Source of the DNA: Bacteroidales bacterium
GTDB lineage: Bacteria; Bacteroidota; Bacteroidia; Bacteroidales; GCA-2711565
DNA length: 64,000 nucleotides
Assembly: GCA_028280405.1 (NCBI GenBank)
Contig: JANQLW010000060.1
Coordinates: 43,435 to 107,434, forward strand
Direction of reading: 5' to 3'
The position numbers and the translations under genes are program-made. The notes under the pieces were generated by a model, which worked only from the letters and a program-made list of their open reading frames with translations, ran no database searches and had not been told where the DNA came from. Below, one piece after another: positions 41,668 to 51,415 of the stretch. Numbering within the stretch: the stretch's first letter is position 1; every line of letters begins with the position of its first letter.

Positions 41668-43527
41668 TTATTTGTCGTTTAAGATTTCATTGAATTTATC
41701 TTCCAATTCTGAAACTAAAAATGGCAGCCCCTGAATTTTATTATACTGCATGTATTGATATTGAGGGAAGTTCATTTTTAGATATTTTATAAACTGGCCA
41801 TTGTTGATCTCACAAACAACGATCTTTTGATATCTACCTAATAATTCTTCTGTATTTTTCGGTAGAGGCATCATATATCTGAAATGAGCTAAACTTACAC
41901 TCTTACCTTCTTCTCTAAGTTTTTCAACAGTGGTAAGCATTACACCATAAGTACCACCCCAGCTTACAACTAATAATTCTCCTTCATCATCACCAAACAC
42001 ATTCTGATCAGGAATATAGTCAGCAACACGGTTCACTTTTTCTTCACGTAATTGAGTCATTACCTGGTGATTTATTGGATCGTGAGAAACATTTCCTGTG
42101 GGATTATCTTTCTCCAACCCTCCAACTCTGTGACGTAATCCTTCAGTGCCAGGAATAGCCCATTGACGATTTAATTTTTCCTCATTACGATGATAAGGTA
42201 AATAATCAGGATCATTTGCCTCAGCTAATGGAGGAGTGATCGAAGCCAAGTCTGCAACTTTAGGGATTTTGAATACTTCCGAACCATTTGCTAATGACCC
42301 GTCAGTCAAGAAAATAACAGGGGTCATATGCTCAACTGAAAGTTTTGCTGCTTCAAAAGCACCATAAAAACAATCTACTGAGCTCTTAGCTGCCAAAACA
42401 ATTACGGGAGCCTCACCATTACGTCCGTATAATGCCTGTAATAAATCTGACTGTTCAGATTTGGTTGGAAGTCCTGTAGAAGGTCCTCCACGCTGAACAT
42501 TAACGATCACCAATGGTAACTCAGTCATTACCGCGAGTCCGATAGCCTCACTTTTAAGAGAAAGACCAGGTCCTGAAGTAGTAGTTACTGCAAGTGATCC
42601 GGTATATGCAGCACCAATGGCTGAACAAATACCAGCTATTTCGTCTTCTGCCTGAAAAGCTTTACAACCAAATTGTTTGTGTTTAGATAATTCCTGTAGT
42701 ATTTCAGTTGCAGGAGTAATTGGGTACGATCCCAGAAACAGTTCAAGTCCTGCACGTTCAGCAGCAGCTAATAAGCCCCATGCTGTAGCAACATTACCGG
42801 TAATATTACGGTAAGTTCCTTTTTCAAGTTCAGCAGGTTGAACTTCATATGTTTGTACAATGGCTTCAACATTTTCTGCATAATGGTTTCCGGCTCTCAG
42901 CACTCTTTTATTGGCCTCAACAACTAATGGATTAGATTTAAATTTTTCTTCGAAAAATTCATATGTTTTGTCAAGCTCTCTATTAAATAAGTATAATACG
43001 ACACCCAAAGCAAACATATTCTTACTCTTCAGGGCAACTTTATTATCTAATCCTAAATCAGCCACTGCTGCTTTAGTCATGGTAGAAATAGGAGCTTTAA
43101 TTACATTATATCCATCTAATGAATTATCTTCTAAAGGATTCGTTTCATAACCGGCTTTATCAAAACCTTTTTCATTAAAGGCGTCGGTATCAATGATAAT
43201 AGTCGCATTCGGTTTAGTCCACTTTAAGGTGGCTTTTAAGGAAGCAGGATTCATTGCAACCAATACATCACAAAAGTCACCTGAAGTGTGTATAAAGGTA
43301 TGTCCAAAATGAATCTGAAATCCGGATACTCCGGAGATCGTTCCTTGAGGTGCCCTGATTTCCGAAGGATAATCGGGGAAAGTAGCAAAATCGTTTCCAG
43401 CGAAAGCCGCTGAATCTGAGAAGAGAGAACCTGTAAGCTGCATTCCATCGCCCGAATCACCAGCAAACCTTACAACAACTTTTTCCAGTTCTACAACATC
43501 ATTCTTTTTCTTGTTATTAGCCATCAT
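41668..43527 (-). CDS. korA: 2-oxoglutarate (2-oxoacid):ferredoxin oxidoreductase, fused gamma-alpha subunit
   Basis: 619 residues. N-terminal gamma domain VVRFAGDSGDGMQLTGSLFSDSAAFAGNDFATFPDYPSEIRAPQGT (residues about 17-190). Alpha domain begins near 250 (GNVATAWGLLAAAERAGLELFLGSYPITPATEILQEL) with TTTSGPGLSLKSEAIGLAVMTELPLVIVNVQRGGPSTGLPTKSEQSDLLQALYGR. It forms the catalytic pair with KorB. A ferredoxin gene (43998) is transcribed divergently about 470 nt away and may be its electron acceptor. The genome also encodes the NAD-linked dehydrogenase (44414-48566) close by. Confidence 0.93.
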   Translation of the reverse strand: MMANNKKKNDVVELEKVVVRFAGDSGDGMQLTGSLFSDSAAFAGNDFATFPDYPSEIRAPQGTISGVSGFQIHFGHTFIHTSGDFCDVLVAMNPASLKATLKWTKPNATIIIDTDAFNEKGFDKAGYETNPLEDNSLDGYNVIKAPISTMTKAAVADLGLDNKVALKSKNMFALGVVLYLFNRELDKTYEFFEEKFKSNPLVVEANKRVLRAGNHYAENVEAIVQTYEVQPAELEKGTYRNITGNVATAWGLLAAAERAGLELFLGSYPITPATEILQELSKHKQFGCKAFQAEDEIAGICSAIGAAYTGSLAVTTTSGPGLSLKSEAIGLAVMTELPLVIVNVQRGGPSTGLPTKSEQSDLLQALYGRNGEAPVIVLAAKSSVDCFYGAFEAAKLSVEHMTPVIFLTDGSLANGSEVFKIPKVADLASITPPLAEANDPDYLPYHRNEEKLNRQWAIPGTEGLRHRVGGLEKDNPTGNVSHDPINHQVMTQLREEKVNRVADYIPDQNVFGDDEGELLVVSWGGTYGVMLTTVEKLREEGKSVSLAHFRYMMPLPKNTEELLGRYQKIVVCEINNGQFIKYLKMNFPQYQYMQYNKIQGLPFLVSELEDKFNEILNDK

Positions 43528-43997
43528 TCGTTCATTAAAAACCTTGCAAAATTACTACAATATTTTCTTCACTAACTAAGTTTTTATTGACTTTTTTCGC
43601 TCTTTTTGTGTTTTTTTTAACAATTCTATATTATTTCCTTAATAATTTCATAACCAAGGGCGAAAAAAGTAATTTTTATTCAGTTTTTTTGACTTTTTTG
43701 CAAAATAAATAGAACACAGATGACGCAGATTTGCACTGATAGATATTTTTTAATATCATAAAAATTTTGACAATATATAATCTATACATTAATTATATAT
43801 AAATCGAACATTATCTAAGTCTAAAACTAGTTTCAAAAAGAACATATAAAAATCTGCGTTCATCAGTCAAATCTGCGTCATCTGTGTTCCATCCAATTTA
43901 GAATATATATAAATTAAACACAGCTGTTTTGATTTATAGAATCTGTTTATATTTGCATTATCAATTCATCAAGTATTAATCAAAAAATTAGAAAATC
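43528..43997. other. Divergent intergenic region between korA and ferredoxin genes
   Basis: It holds the promoters of korA (minus) and the ferredoxin (plus). Much of the centre is occupied by a 183-bp inverted-repeat element (43710-43892). An AT-rich stretch with tttttt tracts lies before korA. No coding capacity is evident. Confidence 0.6.
43710..43892. repeat. 183-bp element with AGAACACAGATGACGCAGATTTG inverted ends
   Basis: The left arm AGAACACAGATGACGCAGATTTG (43711-43733) is matched by CAAATCTGCGTCATCTGTGTTCC (43868-43891), an almost perfect inverted repeat of about 22 bp, with a further partial AATCTGCGTTCATCAG inside. The middle is AT-rich. This resembles a dispersed repeat found in many Bacteroidota genomes; no transposase. 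Confidence 0.7.
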
Positions 43998-44165
43998 ATG
44001 GCTTACAAAATTAATGATGATTGTACTGCTTGTGGTACATGTATTGACGAGTGTCCAGTTGACGCTATCGCTGAAGGTGATATCTATGTAATTGATCCTG
44101 ACGTATGCACCGACTGTGGTTCTTGTGCAGATGTTTGTCCAGTTGAGGCAATCGAACCAGAATAG
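43998..44165 (+). CDS. Ferredoxin, 2[4Fe-4S] type (55 residues; below the ORF-track cutoff)
   Basis: ATG GCT TAC AAA ... to TAG gives MAYKINDDCTACGTCIDECPVDAI followed by VCTDCGSCADVCPVEAIEPE. Two canonical C-x2-C-x2-C-x3-CP motifs with two-fold symmetry. It is a small clostridial-type electron carrier. It is transcribed away from korA and is the natural electron acceptor or donor for the KorAB enzyme. A terminator follows 25 nt later, so it is monocistronic. Confidence 0.95.
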   Translation: MAYKINDDCTACGTCIDECPVDAIAEGDIYVIDPDVCTDCGSCADVCPVEAIEPE

Positions 44166-44188
44166 AAAAGAACACTTATTATACCTTG

Positions 44189-44220
44189 AAAATCTCTCAA
44201 TTGAATTGGGAGATTTTTTT
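44189..44220 (+). terminator. Rho-independent terminator after the ferredoxin gene
   Basis: AAAATCTCTCAATTGAATTGGGAGATTTTTTT is a good hairpin with T-run, starting 24 nt after the ferredoxin stop. Confidence 0.9.
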
Positions 44221-44228
44221 GTGATTAA

Positions 44229-44307
44229 GGAAGCCATCCTCCCTTCTCAAAAAATTTTATAACACATTAATCTTCGTAAAACTTTGCTTCTGAGAGGATG
44301 GCTTCCC
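44229..44307. repeat. 80-bp inverted-repeat element GGAAGCCATCC...GGATGGCTTCC, copy 2
   Basis: GGAAGCCATCCTCCC...GAGGATGGCTTCCC, similar in length and ends to the element at 36340-36420. The inner part matches copy 1 best when one copy is reversed. It lies between the ferredoxin terminator and the sucA promoter region. Confidence 0.75.
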
Positions 44308-44413
44308 ACCTTAGAAAAAAATATTTATTGTGAAAAAATTAACTGTAACTCCTGCTATATAAGCTATTTAAATAATTTGTACTTTTGCTATGCAGACTAA
44401 ATAAGAATAATTA

Positions 44414-47272
44414 ATGGATAAATTTTCCTACCTAAATAATATTGATCCTGAAATGGTTGAGGATCTTTATCAACAATTCCTGAAAGATCCGAAATCTGTT
44501 GATGAAAGTTGGAAACTGTTTTTTGAAGGCTTTGAATTTTCAAGAATTAATTATAGCCAATCAGACAAAGGTGTAAGGGTATATCCCGACGAATTTAAAG
44601 TCATTAATTTGATTAATGCCTATCGCCAAAGAGGGCATTTATTTACGGAAACCAATCCGGTTCGTAAAAGAAGAACATACAAACCTACACTTGATATTGA
44701 AAATTTCGGGCTCACTAAAGCGGATTTAAAAAAGCAATTTCAGGCCGGAACAGAAATCGGTATCGGCAGAAGCAGCCTGGAGAGTATTGTCAAACATCTT
44801 CATGAAACCTATTGTAAATCGGTTGGAGTTGAGTATGAATATATCAGAAATACTGAAATTCTGCAATGGATGCGCAGTAGAATGGAATCCACAAAAAACA
44901 CTTATCCTTTTACATTAGAAGACAAACACTATATTTTAAGTAAACTCCTCCGAGCAGTTTATTTTGAAAAATTTATTCATAAAAGGTTCCCTGGTCAAAA
45001 GCGATTTTCATTGGAAGGAGCTGAGGCGCTGATCCCTGCCTTAGATGCTATTATGGAACAAGGAGCGGATCTGGGCAATGAAGAGTTCGTAATTGGCATG
45101 GCTCACCGAGGAAGGCTTAATGTATTGGCAAATATTTTAAGAAAACCATTTGGAGATATCTTCAGCGAATTTGGAGGAAAAGAATTTGATGATGAATACT
45201 TACTGGGAGATGTAAAGTACCACTTAGGTTATACCGCAAAAAGAAAAACAACAAAAGGAAAAGAAGTTAAACTTACCCTCTCTCCTAATCCATCTCATCT
45301 GGAAGCAGTCAATCCGGTTGTGGAGGGAATCGTAAGAGCAAAAATAGACCATAATTATAATGGAGATAATAATAAAATTACTCCTATTTTAATTCACGGA
45401 GATGCTTCTATTGCCGGACAAGGCATTACTTATGAAGTACTTCAAATGTCAGGACTGGAAGGTTATCAAACAGGAGGAACAGTTCATCTTGTCGTAAATA
45501 ATCAAATCGGATTTACAACGGATTACCTTCAGGCAAGAACCAGTACTTATTGTACAGATTTAGCCAAAACCGTCCAATCTCCGGTATTTCATGTGAATGG
45601 AGATGATGTGGAAGCAGTAGTTTATGCCATTTTATTTGCCATAGAATTTCGTGAAACTTTCCATAAAGATGTATTCATCGATTTACTTTGTTACAGAAAA
45701 TATGGGCATAATGAAGGCGATGAACCAAGATTTACACAGCCACTTCTTTATAAAGAAATAGCCAAACATGCAAATCCATACAATATTTATAAAAAAGTAT
45801 TAATTGAAAGAGGAGATATATCACTTGAAAAAGCTGAAGTGAAAGAGCAAAGACTAAATGCTCTTTTCGAAAAGAGTTTTGAAGAAGCAAAAAAAATAGA
45901 GAAAACGCATATTTCTTTCTTTTTAAAAGATACATGGGAAGGCATTCGGAAAGCAACAGATGAAGATTTTGAATCCTCTCCGGACACATTTATTAGTGCA
46001 AAAGCCTTTAAAGAAATAGGTGAAAAGATATCCGAAGTACCTGAGGATATTAAGTTGTTCAGGAAAACGAAACAATTACTGGCCATTCGTAAAAAAATGA
46101 TTGAAGAAGGCAAGGAAATAGATTGGGCCGTTGGAGAACAATTGGCTTATGGCAGCTTACTGATCGAAGGTATCCCAATTCGACTCAGTGGACAGGATGT
46201 AGCCAGAGGAACTTTCTCACATCGTCATGCTGTATTGAGGCTGGAAGATTCTGAAGAAGAATATACTCCTCTAAACCACATCAATGATACTCAAGAGAAA
46301 ATTGATATTTTCAATTCCCCATTATCTGAATATGGCGTATTAGGTTTTGATTATGGGTATTCACTGACCAGTCCGCATAGTTTAACGGTATGGGAAGCAC
46401 AATTTGGAGATTTCAACAATGGTGCTCAAATCATTATCGATCAATTTTTAAGCAGTGCTGAAGATAAATGGAATGTCATGAATGATCTGGTAATGTATTT
46501 ACCTCATGGTTATGAAGGACAAGGCCCCGAACATTCCAGTGCACGTATGGAGCGATTCCTTATTCTTTGTGCAGAAAATAATATGCAGATTACTAATATC
46601 ACAACTCCTGCTAATTTTTTCCATGTATTGCGTCGTCAGTTAAAAAGAGACTTTAGGAAACCATTAATTATATTTACTCCTAAAAGTTTATTAAGACATC
46701 CTCAGTGTGTGTCTTCTATGGAAGATTTTACTACAGGCGGTTTTAAAGAAGTTCTTGATGATATTAGCGCTGATCCTGATAAGATTAAAAAACTAATATT
46801 CTGTACCGGGAAAGTATATTACGATTTATTGGCTGAAAAAGAAAAAGTTCAGAATGACAGTATTGCAATTATCAGACTGGAACAGATTTATCCTTTACCC
46901 ATAAAACAATTAAATCAATTTGTAGAAAAATATTCAAATGCTTCTACTTATATTTGGGTACAGGAAGAACCAATAAATATGGGTGCCTGGACCTTTATGC
47001 ATCATAACTTTAAAGAAGTACCTTTGAAAGTAATTGCTCGTCCGGCAAGTGGTTCCCCTGCAACAGGATCAACTAAGTTCCATTACATCCGCCAACAAAA
47101 GATCATTGATAAAGCTTTTGAAGAATGTCAATGCCCGCTGGTAGGCCAGGAATGTAAAATGGCCTGTATAGGTAACAAATGGAAAAGCTTTGAGGAAGAA
47201 ATCAGAAATAAAGAAATAAAAGATATAGACAGTAAATCATTTTCAGCTAACCATAAGCTTAAAAAAAATTAA
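44414..47272 (+). CDS. sucA: 2-oxoglutarate dehydrogenase E1 component
   Basis: 952 residues, normal for E1o. It starts with [40 protein letters not shown]. The thiamine-binding core reads [44 protein letters not shown] (as IHGDAS) and [23 protein letters not shown]; the transketolase C-terminal half contains [25 protein letters not shown]. It decarboxylates 2-oxoglutarate and passes the succinyl group to E2. It is followed 4 nt later by sucB. E3 is not in the window. It duplicates the reaction of KorAB but uses NAD rather than ferredoxin. Confidence 0.97.
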   Translation: MDKFSYLNNIDPEMVEDLYQQFLKDPKSVDESWKLFFEGFEFSRINYSQSDKGVRVYPDEFKVINLINAYRQRGHLFTETNPVRKRRTYKPTLDIENFGLTKADLKKQFQAGTEIGIGRSSLESIVKHLHETYCKSVGVEYEYIRNTEILQWMRSRMESTKNTYPFTLEDKHYILSKLLRAVYFEKFIHKRFPGQKRFSLEGAEALIPALDAIMEQGADLGNEEFVIGMAHRGRLNVLANILRKPFGDIFSEFGGKEFDDEYLLGDVKYHLGYTAKRKTTKGKEVKLTLSPNPSHLEAVNPVVEGIVRAKIDHNYNGDNNKITPILIHGDASIAGQGITYEVLQMSGLEGYQTGGTVHLVVNNQIGFTTDYLQARTSTYCTDLAKTVQSPVFHVNGDDVEAVVYAILFAIEFRETFHKDVFIDLLCYRKYGHNEGDEPRFTQPLLYKEIAKHANPYNIYKKVLIERGDISLEKAEVKEQRLNALFEKSFEEAKKIEKTHISFFLKDTWEGIRKATDEDFESSPDTFISAKAFKEIGEKISEVPEDIKLFRKTKQLLAIRKKMIEEGKEIDWAVGEQLAYGSLLIEGIPIRLSGQDVARGTFSHRHAVLRLEDSEEEYTPLNHINDTQEKIDIFNSPLSEYGVLGFDYGYSLTSPHSLTVWEAQFGDFNNGAQIIIDQFLSSAEDKWNVMNDLVMYLPHGYEGQGPEHSSARMERFLILCAENNMQITNITTPANFFHVLRRQLKRDFRKPLIIFTPKSLLRHPQCVSSMEDFTTGGFKEVLDDISADPDKIKKLIFCTGKVYYDLLAEKEKVQNDSIAIIRLEQIYPLPIKQLNQFVEKYSNASTYIWVQEEPINMGAWTFMHHNFKEVPLKVIARPASGSPATGSTKFHYIRQQKIIDKAFEECQCPLVGQECKMACIGNKWKSFEEEIRNKEIKDIDSKSFSANHKLKKN

Positions 47273-47276
47273 TGAG

Positions 47277-48566
47277 ATGAAAATAGAAATCAAAGTTCCC
47301 AGTCCGGGCGAATCCATCACACAAGTTCAATTGGCATCATGGCTGGTTGAAAACGGAGCATACGTTGACAAAGATCAGGAAATAGCTGAGATTGATTCTG
47401 ATAAAGCCACTCTTAGCATCAGTGCAGAGGAAAGCGGAAAAATTGAAATATTAGTTGAAGCAGGAGAAACCATTGAAGTTGGGAGTGTTATTGCTATTAT
47501 TGATTCGAATGCGAAAGGAAAGGCTACAAGCTCTAAGCTTCAGGCTTCAGGTGCTTCTGCGAAAGAAGTTTCTGGGAGTAAAGCCAATAAATCAAAGAAT
47601 TTGGAAGACGTGGCCTCCAACTTGCAACCCGCAACCCGTAACCCGCAACCAACGATCACTCATATTTCTCCCCTGGCTCAAAAACTTATGGATAAAAATG
47701 ATGTTTCAGAAGCTGAACTTCTAGATTTTTTCAAATCCTTGAGAGTTGGGAAAAAAGATGTAGAATTCTATCTTGAACAAAAAGATCAAATAAAATCGGG
47801 TTCTGCTCCGGTAGAAACTTCTGGCTTTGGAGGCACCCGTAATACCGAACGTAAAAAGATGTCAACTTTAAGAATGAAGCTGGCAGAAAGACTGGTCTCT
47901 GTAAAAAATGATACTGCCATGTTAACTACCTTCAATGAGGTTAATATGCGTGCAATCATGGAAATAAGAAAACAATATAAAGATATTTTTAAAGAAAAAC
48001 ATGGCATTGGGTTAGGATTCATGTCTTTCTTTACAAAAGCTGTTACAGAAGCATTTAAACACTTCCCTGTGGTGAATGCTCAAATTGATGGAGAAGAAAT
48101 CATTTATCATGATTATGCTGATATAGGAATTGCTGTTAGTGCGCCAAAAGGATTGGTTGTTCCGGTTTTACGAAATGCAGAAACCATGAGTTTAGCCGAT
48201 ATTGAAACTAATATCAAGAGCTTGGCAATCAAAGCACGTGACAACAAAATCACTTTGGATGATATGAAAGGAGGAACATTTACTATTACCAATGGTGGTG
48301 TTTTTGGGAGTATGCTTTCCACTCCTATTATTAATCCTCCACAAAGTGCAATCCTGGGGATGCATAATATTGTTGAACGGCCAATAGCGGTGAATGGGGT
48401 GGTTGAAATTCATCCGGTAATGTATGTTGCCTTATCTTATGATCATCGAATTATAGATGGAAAAGACTCTGTCAGATTTTTAGTTAAAGTAAAAGAAATG
48501 CTTGAAGATCCTGTAAAGATGATGTTTTCGGGTAATGACCCTCACGCTCAATTATTAGAACTTTAA
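47277..48566 (+). CDS. sucB: Dihydrolipoamide succinyltransferase, 2-oxoglutarate dehydrogenase E2
   Basis: 429 residues. An N-terminal lipoyl domain has the lipoyl lysine in [19 protein letters not shown] flexible linker (residues about 85-130) follows, then the peripheral subunit-binding domain ([20 protein letters not shown]) and the catalytic domain with [16 protein letters not shown]. The linker DNA contains simple repeats (AACCCGCAACCCGTAACCCGCAACC and CAAGCTCTAAGCTTCAGGCTTCAGG) that translate as [15 protein letters not shown]-like and [11 protein letters not shown]. It lies 4 nt after sucA and is a partner in the same complex. Start [13 protein letters not shown] is typical. Confidence 0.96.
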   Translation: MKIEIKVPSPGESITQVQLASWLVENGAYVDKDQEIAEIDSDKATLSISAEESGKIEILVEAGETIEVGSVIAIIDSNAKGKATSSKLQASGASAKEVSGSKANKSKNLEDVASNLQPATRNPQPTITHISPLAQKLMDKNDVSEAELLDFFKSLRVGKKDVEFYLEQKDQIKSGSAPVETSGFGGTRNTERKKMSTLRMKLAERLVSVKNDTAMLTTFNEVNMRAIMEIRKQYKDIFKEKHGIGLGFMSFFTKAVTEAFKHFPVVNAQIDGEEIIYHDYADIGIAVSAPKGLVVPVLRNAETMSLADIETNIKSLAIKARDNKITLDDMKGGTFTITNGGVFGSMLSTPIINPPQSAILGMHNIVERPIAVNGVVEIHPVMYVALSYDHRIIDGKDSVRFLVKVKEMLEDPVKMMFSGNDPHAQLLEL

Positions 48567-48580
48567 TTTTTTAAGTAGCT

Positions 48581-50152
48581 ATGAGACAAAAATCAGATTT
48601 TCTGGTCATTGGCTCTGGAATTGCAGGGTTAAGCTATGCTATAAAAGTAGCTGATCATGGCAAAGTAATTATCATTGCCAAAGATAAAGCTGATGAAACG
48701 GCTACCCGTTATGCCCAGGGAGGAATTGCAGCGGTAATGTACTCACCCGACACTTATGAGAAACATATTAAGGATACGATGGTTGCCGGAGATGAACTTA
48801 GCAATCCTGATATTGTAAGAATTACCATTACCGAATCAACAGACCGCGTTAAAGAACTTATTGAATGGGGTACCCAATTTGATAAAGAAGAAAACGGGAA
48901 ATATGATTTGGCTAAAGAGGGAGGCCATTCAGAATTCAGGGTTTTGCATCATAAAGATAGTACCGGCCATGAAATCCAAAGAGCCTTGCTTGAAAAAGTA
49001 AAAAACCATCCGAATATTACGATACTGGAAAATTATTTCACCGTTGATTTAATTACACAGCACCATTTGGGAGTTGAAGTAAACAGAAGATCTGACAATA
49101 TTTGTTGTTATGGGGCTTATTTATTAAATCCTAAAACAGAAGAAATAGATACTATTCTTTCTAAAATAACCTTACTTGCAACCGGTGGTGCAGGTAATGT
49201 TTATGCCACTACCACCAATCCTGAAGTAGCAACCGGAGATGGGGTTGCAATGGTTTATCGTGCAAAGGGCCTGATCGAAAATATGGAATTTATTCAGTTT
49301 CATCCCACATCCTTATACAATCCGGGTGAAATTCCCAGCTTTCTAATTACAGAAGCAATGAGAGGTGCAGGAGGAATACTCAAAACGACTTCCGGAAAAG
49401 AATTCATGCATAAATATGATAAAAGAGAATGCCTGGCACCAAGGGATATCGTTGCCCGTGCAATTGATACGGAAATGAAATTAAGCGGTGATGATTATGT
49501 ATACCTGGATTGTACACATCTGGATAAGCACAGAATCATAAATGAATTTCCTACGATTTATGCAAAATGCTTATCAATAGGAATAGATATTACCAAGGAA
49601 ATGATTCCGGTAGTACCTGCTGCACATTACACATGCGGTGGAATTAAAGTTAATGAACATGGAAAGACTTCCATTAATAATTTATATGCCTCCGGTGAAT
49701 GTGCCTCAACGGGGCTACATGGAGCCAATCGATTAGCGTCAAATTCTTTGCTTGAATCCGCTGTATTTTCACATAGGGCCAGCATTGATTCTATTGACAA
49801 AGTAAAGGACATTGCATATAAGGATGAGATTCCTGACTGGGATGCTTCCGGAGCTGTATATAATGAAGAAATGATTTTAATTACTCAGACTTATAGAGAG
49901 CTGCAATCAATTATGAGTAATTACGTAGGTATAGTTAGATCTGATATTCGTTTAAAAAGAGCATTGGATCGTTTGGAAATTATTTACAGAGAAACTGAAG
50001 AACTTTACAATAAATCGATTCTGTCCGTAACTTTATGTGAATTAAGAAACCTGATTAATATTGCCTATTTGGTTATAAAGATGGCAATGAAACGGAAAGA
50101 AAGCAGAGGCTTACATTATTCAATTGATTATCCAAAACAAAAAAACAATTAA
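48581..50152 (+). CDS. nadB: L-aspartate oxidase NadB
   Basis: 523 residues. The FAD-binding N-terminus is SDFLVIGSGIAGLSYAIKVADHG. The family signature RYAQGGIAAVM appears near residue 45, with EFIQFHPTSLYNPGE and the active-site region AMRGAGGILKTTSGKEF. HYTCGGIKVNEHGKTSINNLYASGECASTGLHGANRLASNSL follows. It oxidises aspartate to iminoaspartate for de novo NAD synthesis with NadA, not seen here. It follows sucB by 14 nt and may share its transcript. A fumarate-reductase subunit is excluded by length and motifs. Confidence 0.95.
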   Translation: MRQKSDFLVIGSGIAGLSYAIKVADHGKVIIIAKDKADETATRYAQGGIAAVMYSPDTYEKHIKDTMVAGDELSNPDIVRITITESTDRVKELIEWGTQFDKEENGKYDLAKEGGHSEFRVLHHKDSTGHEIQRALLEKVKNHPNITILENYFTVDLITQHHLGVEVNRRSDNICCYGAYLLNPKTEEIDTILSKITLLATGGAGNVYATTTNPEVATGDGVAMVYRAKGLIENMEFIQFHPTSLYNPGEIPSFLITEAMRGAGGILKTTSGKEFMHKYDKRECLAPRDIVARAIDTEMKLSGDDYVYLDCTHLDKHRIINEFPTIYAKCLSIGIDITKEMIPVVPAAHYTCGGIKVNEHGKTSINNLYASGECASTGLHGANRLASNSLLESAVFSHRASIDSIDKVKDIAYKDEIPDWDASGAVYNEEMILITQTYRELQSIMSNYVGIVRSDIRLKRALDRLEIIYRETEELYNKSILSVTLCELRNLINIAYLVIKMAMKRKESRGLHYSIDYPKQKNN

Positions 50153-50153
50153 T

Positions 50154-50678
50154 ATGGCATTAGTAAGAGCAGTAAACGGAATACATCCGAAATGGGGGAA
50201 AAATTGTTTTATCGCAGATAATGCAACCATAGTGGGAGATGTGGTAATGGGAGATCATTGCAGTGTATGGTTTAATGGTGTTGTACGAGGCGATGTACAT
50301 TACATCAGGATTGGCAACAATGTAAATATACAGGATGGAGCTGTAATCCATTGCACTTATAAAATAGCTCCTGTAAATATTGGAAATTATGTGTCTATAG
50401 CACATAATGCTATAGTACATGGTTGCACTATTCATGACAATGTACTTATAGGAATGGGTGCCATTGTAATGGATGATGTGGTAGTGGAAAGTAATTCTAT
50501 TATTGCTGCCGGAGCTGTTGTATCTAAAGGCACAGTTGTAGAATCCGGAAGTGTGTATGCAGGCGTTCCGGCTAAGAAAATAAAATCGATTGACAATAAG
50601 CTATCCGAAGGAGAAATACAACGAATCGCTAACAGTTATTCAATGTATGCCAGTTGGTATGACAACGATAATAAGTAA
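50154..50678 (+). CDS. Gamma-carbonic anhydrase-type hexapeptide-repeat protein
   Basis: The ATG at 50154 gives 174 residues; the track start overlaps nadB. Left-handed beta-helix hexapeptide repeats run from residue 20 (NCFIADNATIVGDVVMGDHCSVWFNGVVRGDVHYIRIGNN). Zinc-site histidines lie in AVIHCTYK and VSIAHNAIVHG. It resembles the YrdA/PaaY/CaiE group of gamma-class carbonic anhydrases; catalysis is not certain for many of them. It starts 1 nt after the nadB stop, so is co-transcribed. The role is unclear, possibly bicarbonate or metal handling. Confidence 0.9.
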   Translation: MALVRAVNGIHPKWGKNCFIADNATIVGDVVMGDHCSVWFNGVVRGDVHYIRIGNNVNIQDGAVIHCTYKIAPVNIGNYVSIAHNAIVHGCTIHDNVLIGMGAIVMDDVVVESNSIIAAGAVVSKGTVVESGSVYAGVPAKKIKSIDNKLSEGEIQRIANSYSMYASWYDNDNK

Positions 50679-50684
50679 AACGTC

Positions 50685-50710
50685 ATGCTGAACTTGTTTC
50701 AGCATGACAG
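50685..50710. repeat. TCATGCTGAACTTGTTTCAGCATGA repeat
   Basis: TCATGCTGAACTTGTTTCAGCATGA is an inverted repeat of the family found inside the 139-bp element at 8505-8643. It lies 7 nt after the carbonic-anhydrase-like gene and before a terminator. Confidence 0.65.
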
Positions 50711-50726
50711 GAAAAAATAACTACAT

Positions 50727-50758
50727 AAAAAAAGCCCCGACAAAATCGAGGGCTTTTT
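50727..50758 (+). terminator. Bidirectional Rho-independent terminator
   Basis: AAAAAAAGCCCCGACAAAATCGAGGGCTTTTT lies between convergent genes (gamma-carbonic anhydrase-like on plus, ompH on minus), with A- and T-runs on both sides. Confidence 0.9.
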
Positions 50759-50778
50759 AGTATTATCTTTTACTCGAA

Positions 50779-51291
50779 TTACTTTATTCCAAGTTCAGCT
50801 TTTACTTTATCCATCAGATTATCACCTTTTTCGTAGATAACTAACGCTTGAGAACTAATGTCAAATACATAAGTATATCCATTTGCTTCAGCAACTTTTT
50901 TAATAGCAGCTTGTGCTTTTTCAGCAACAGGCTTAACTAATTCAGCTTGTTTTCTTTGTAGATCTATTTGAGCATTCTGTCGGAAATCATTAATTCTTTG
51001 TTGCATATCTAAAAGATCTTTTTCTTTTGTTTGTCTGATAATTTGAGACATAGTAGCAACTTTCTCCTTATATTCAGTTTCTTTAGCCTGATATTCAGTC
51101 ATCATTGACTGCAAAGTTTGTGTTAAATATGCTTCATGGTTTTTAATTCCTTCCTGTACTGTATCAATGCCCGGCATAATCTGCATAAGTTCATTTGTAT
51201 TAATATAGCCAAGTTTAGCATTGGTTTGAGCCATTAAACTTGTAGTGCCTGCTAATAATACGAAGCTGATAACAACTAGTAATTTTTTCAT
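50779..51291 (-). CDS. OmpH/Skp-family periplasmic chaperone (second copy)
   Basis: 170 residues with a signal peptide (MKKLLVVISFVLLAGTTSLMA). The mature part is Skp-like: KLGYINTNELMQIMPGIDTVQEGIKNHEAYLTQTLQSMM, a long charged helix (residues about 60-115), then KVAEANGYTYVFDISSQALVIYEKGDNLMDKVKAELGI. Skp/OmpH chaperones hold unfolded outer-membrane proteins. It lies 124 nt after a second OmpH gene, both downstream of bamA, as is usual in Bacteroidota. Confidence 0.93.
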   Translation of the reverse strand: MKKLLVVISFVLLAGTTSLMAQTNAKLGYINTNELMQIMPGIDTVQEGIKNHEAYLTQTLQSMMTEYQAKETEYKEKVATMSQIIRQTKEKDLLDMQQRINDFRQNAQIDLQRKQAELVKPVAEKAQAAIKKVAEANGYTYVFDISSQALVIYEKGDNLMDKVKAELGIK

Positions 51292-51415
51292 GTCGTGATT
51301 TTAATTTAGTTACTATTAAAGAGCCACAAATTTATACAAATAAATTAAAAAGCCCAGCGAATTAAAAACATTTAATATTAAAAAAACCTAAAATTAACAA
51401 ATATTAAGAATTCAG

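Noticed and set aside
43980-44237. Minus-strand 85-residue ORF
   Set aside because: It is antisense to the clear ferredoxin gene.
50160-50435. Minus-strand 91-residue ORF
   Set aside because: It is a shadow of the hexapeptide repeat gene.
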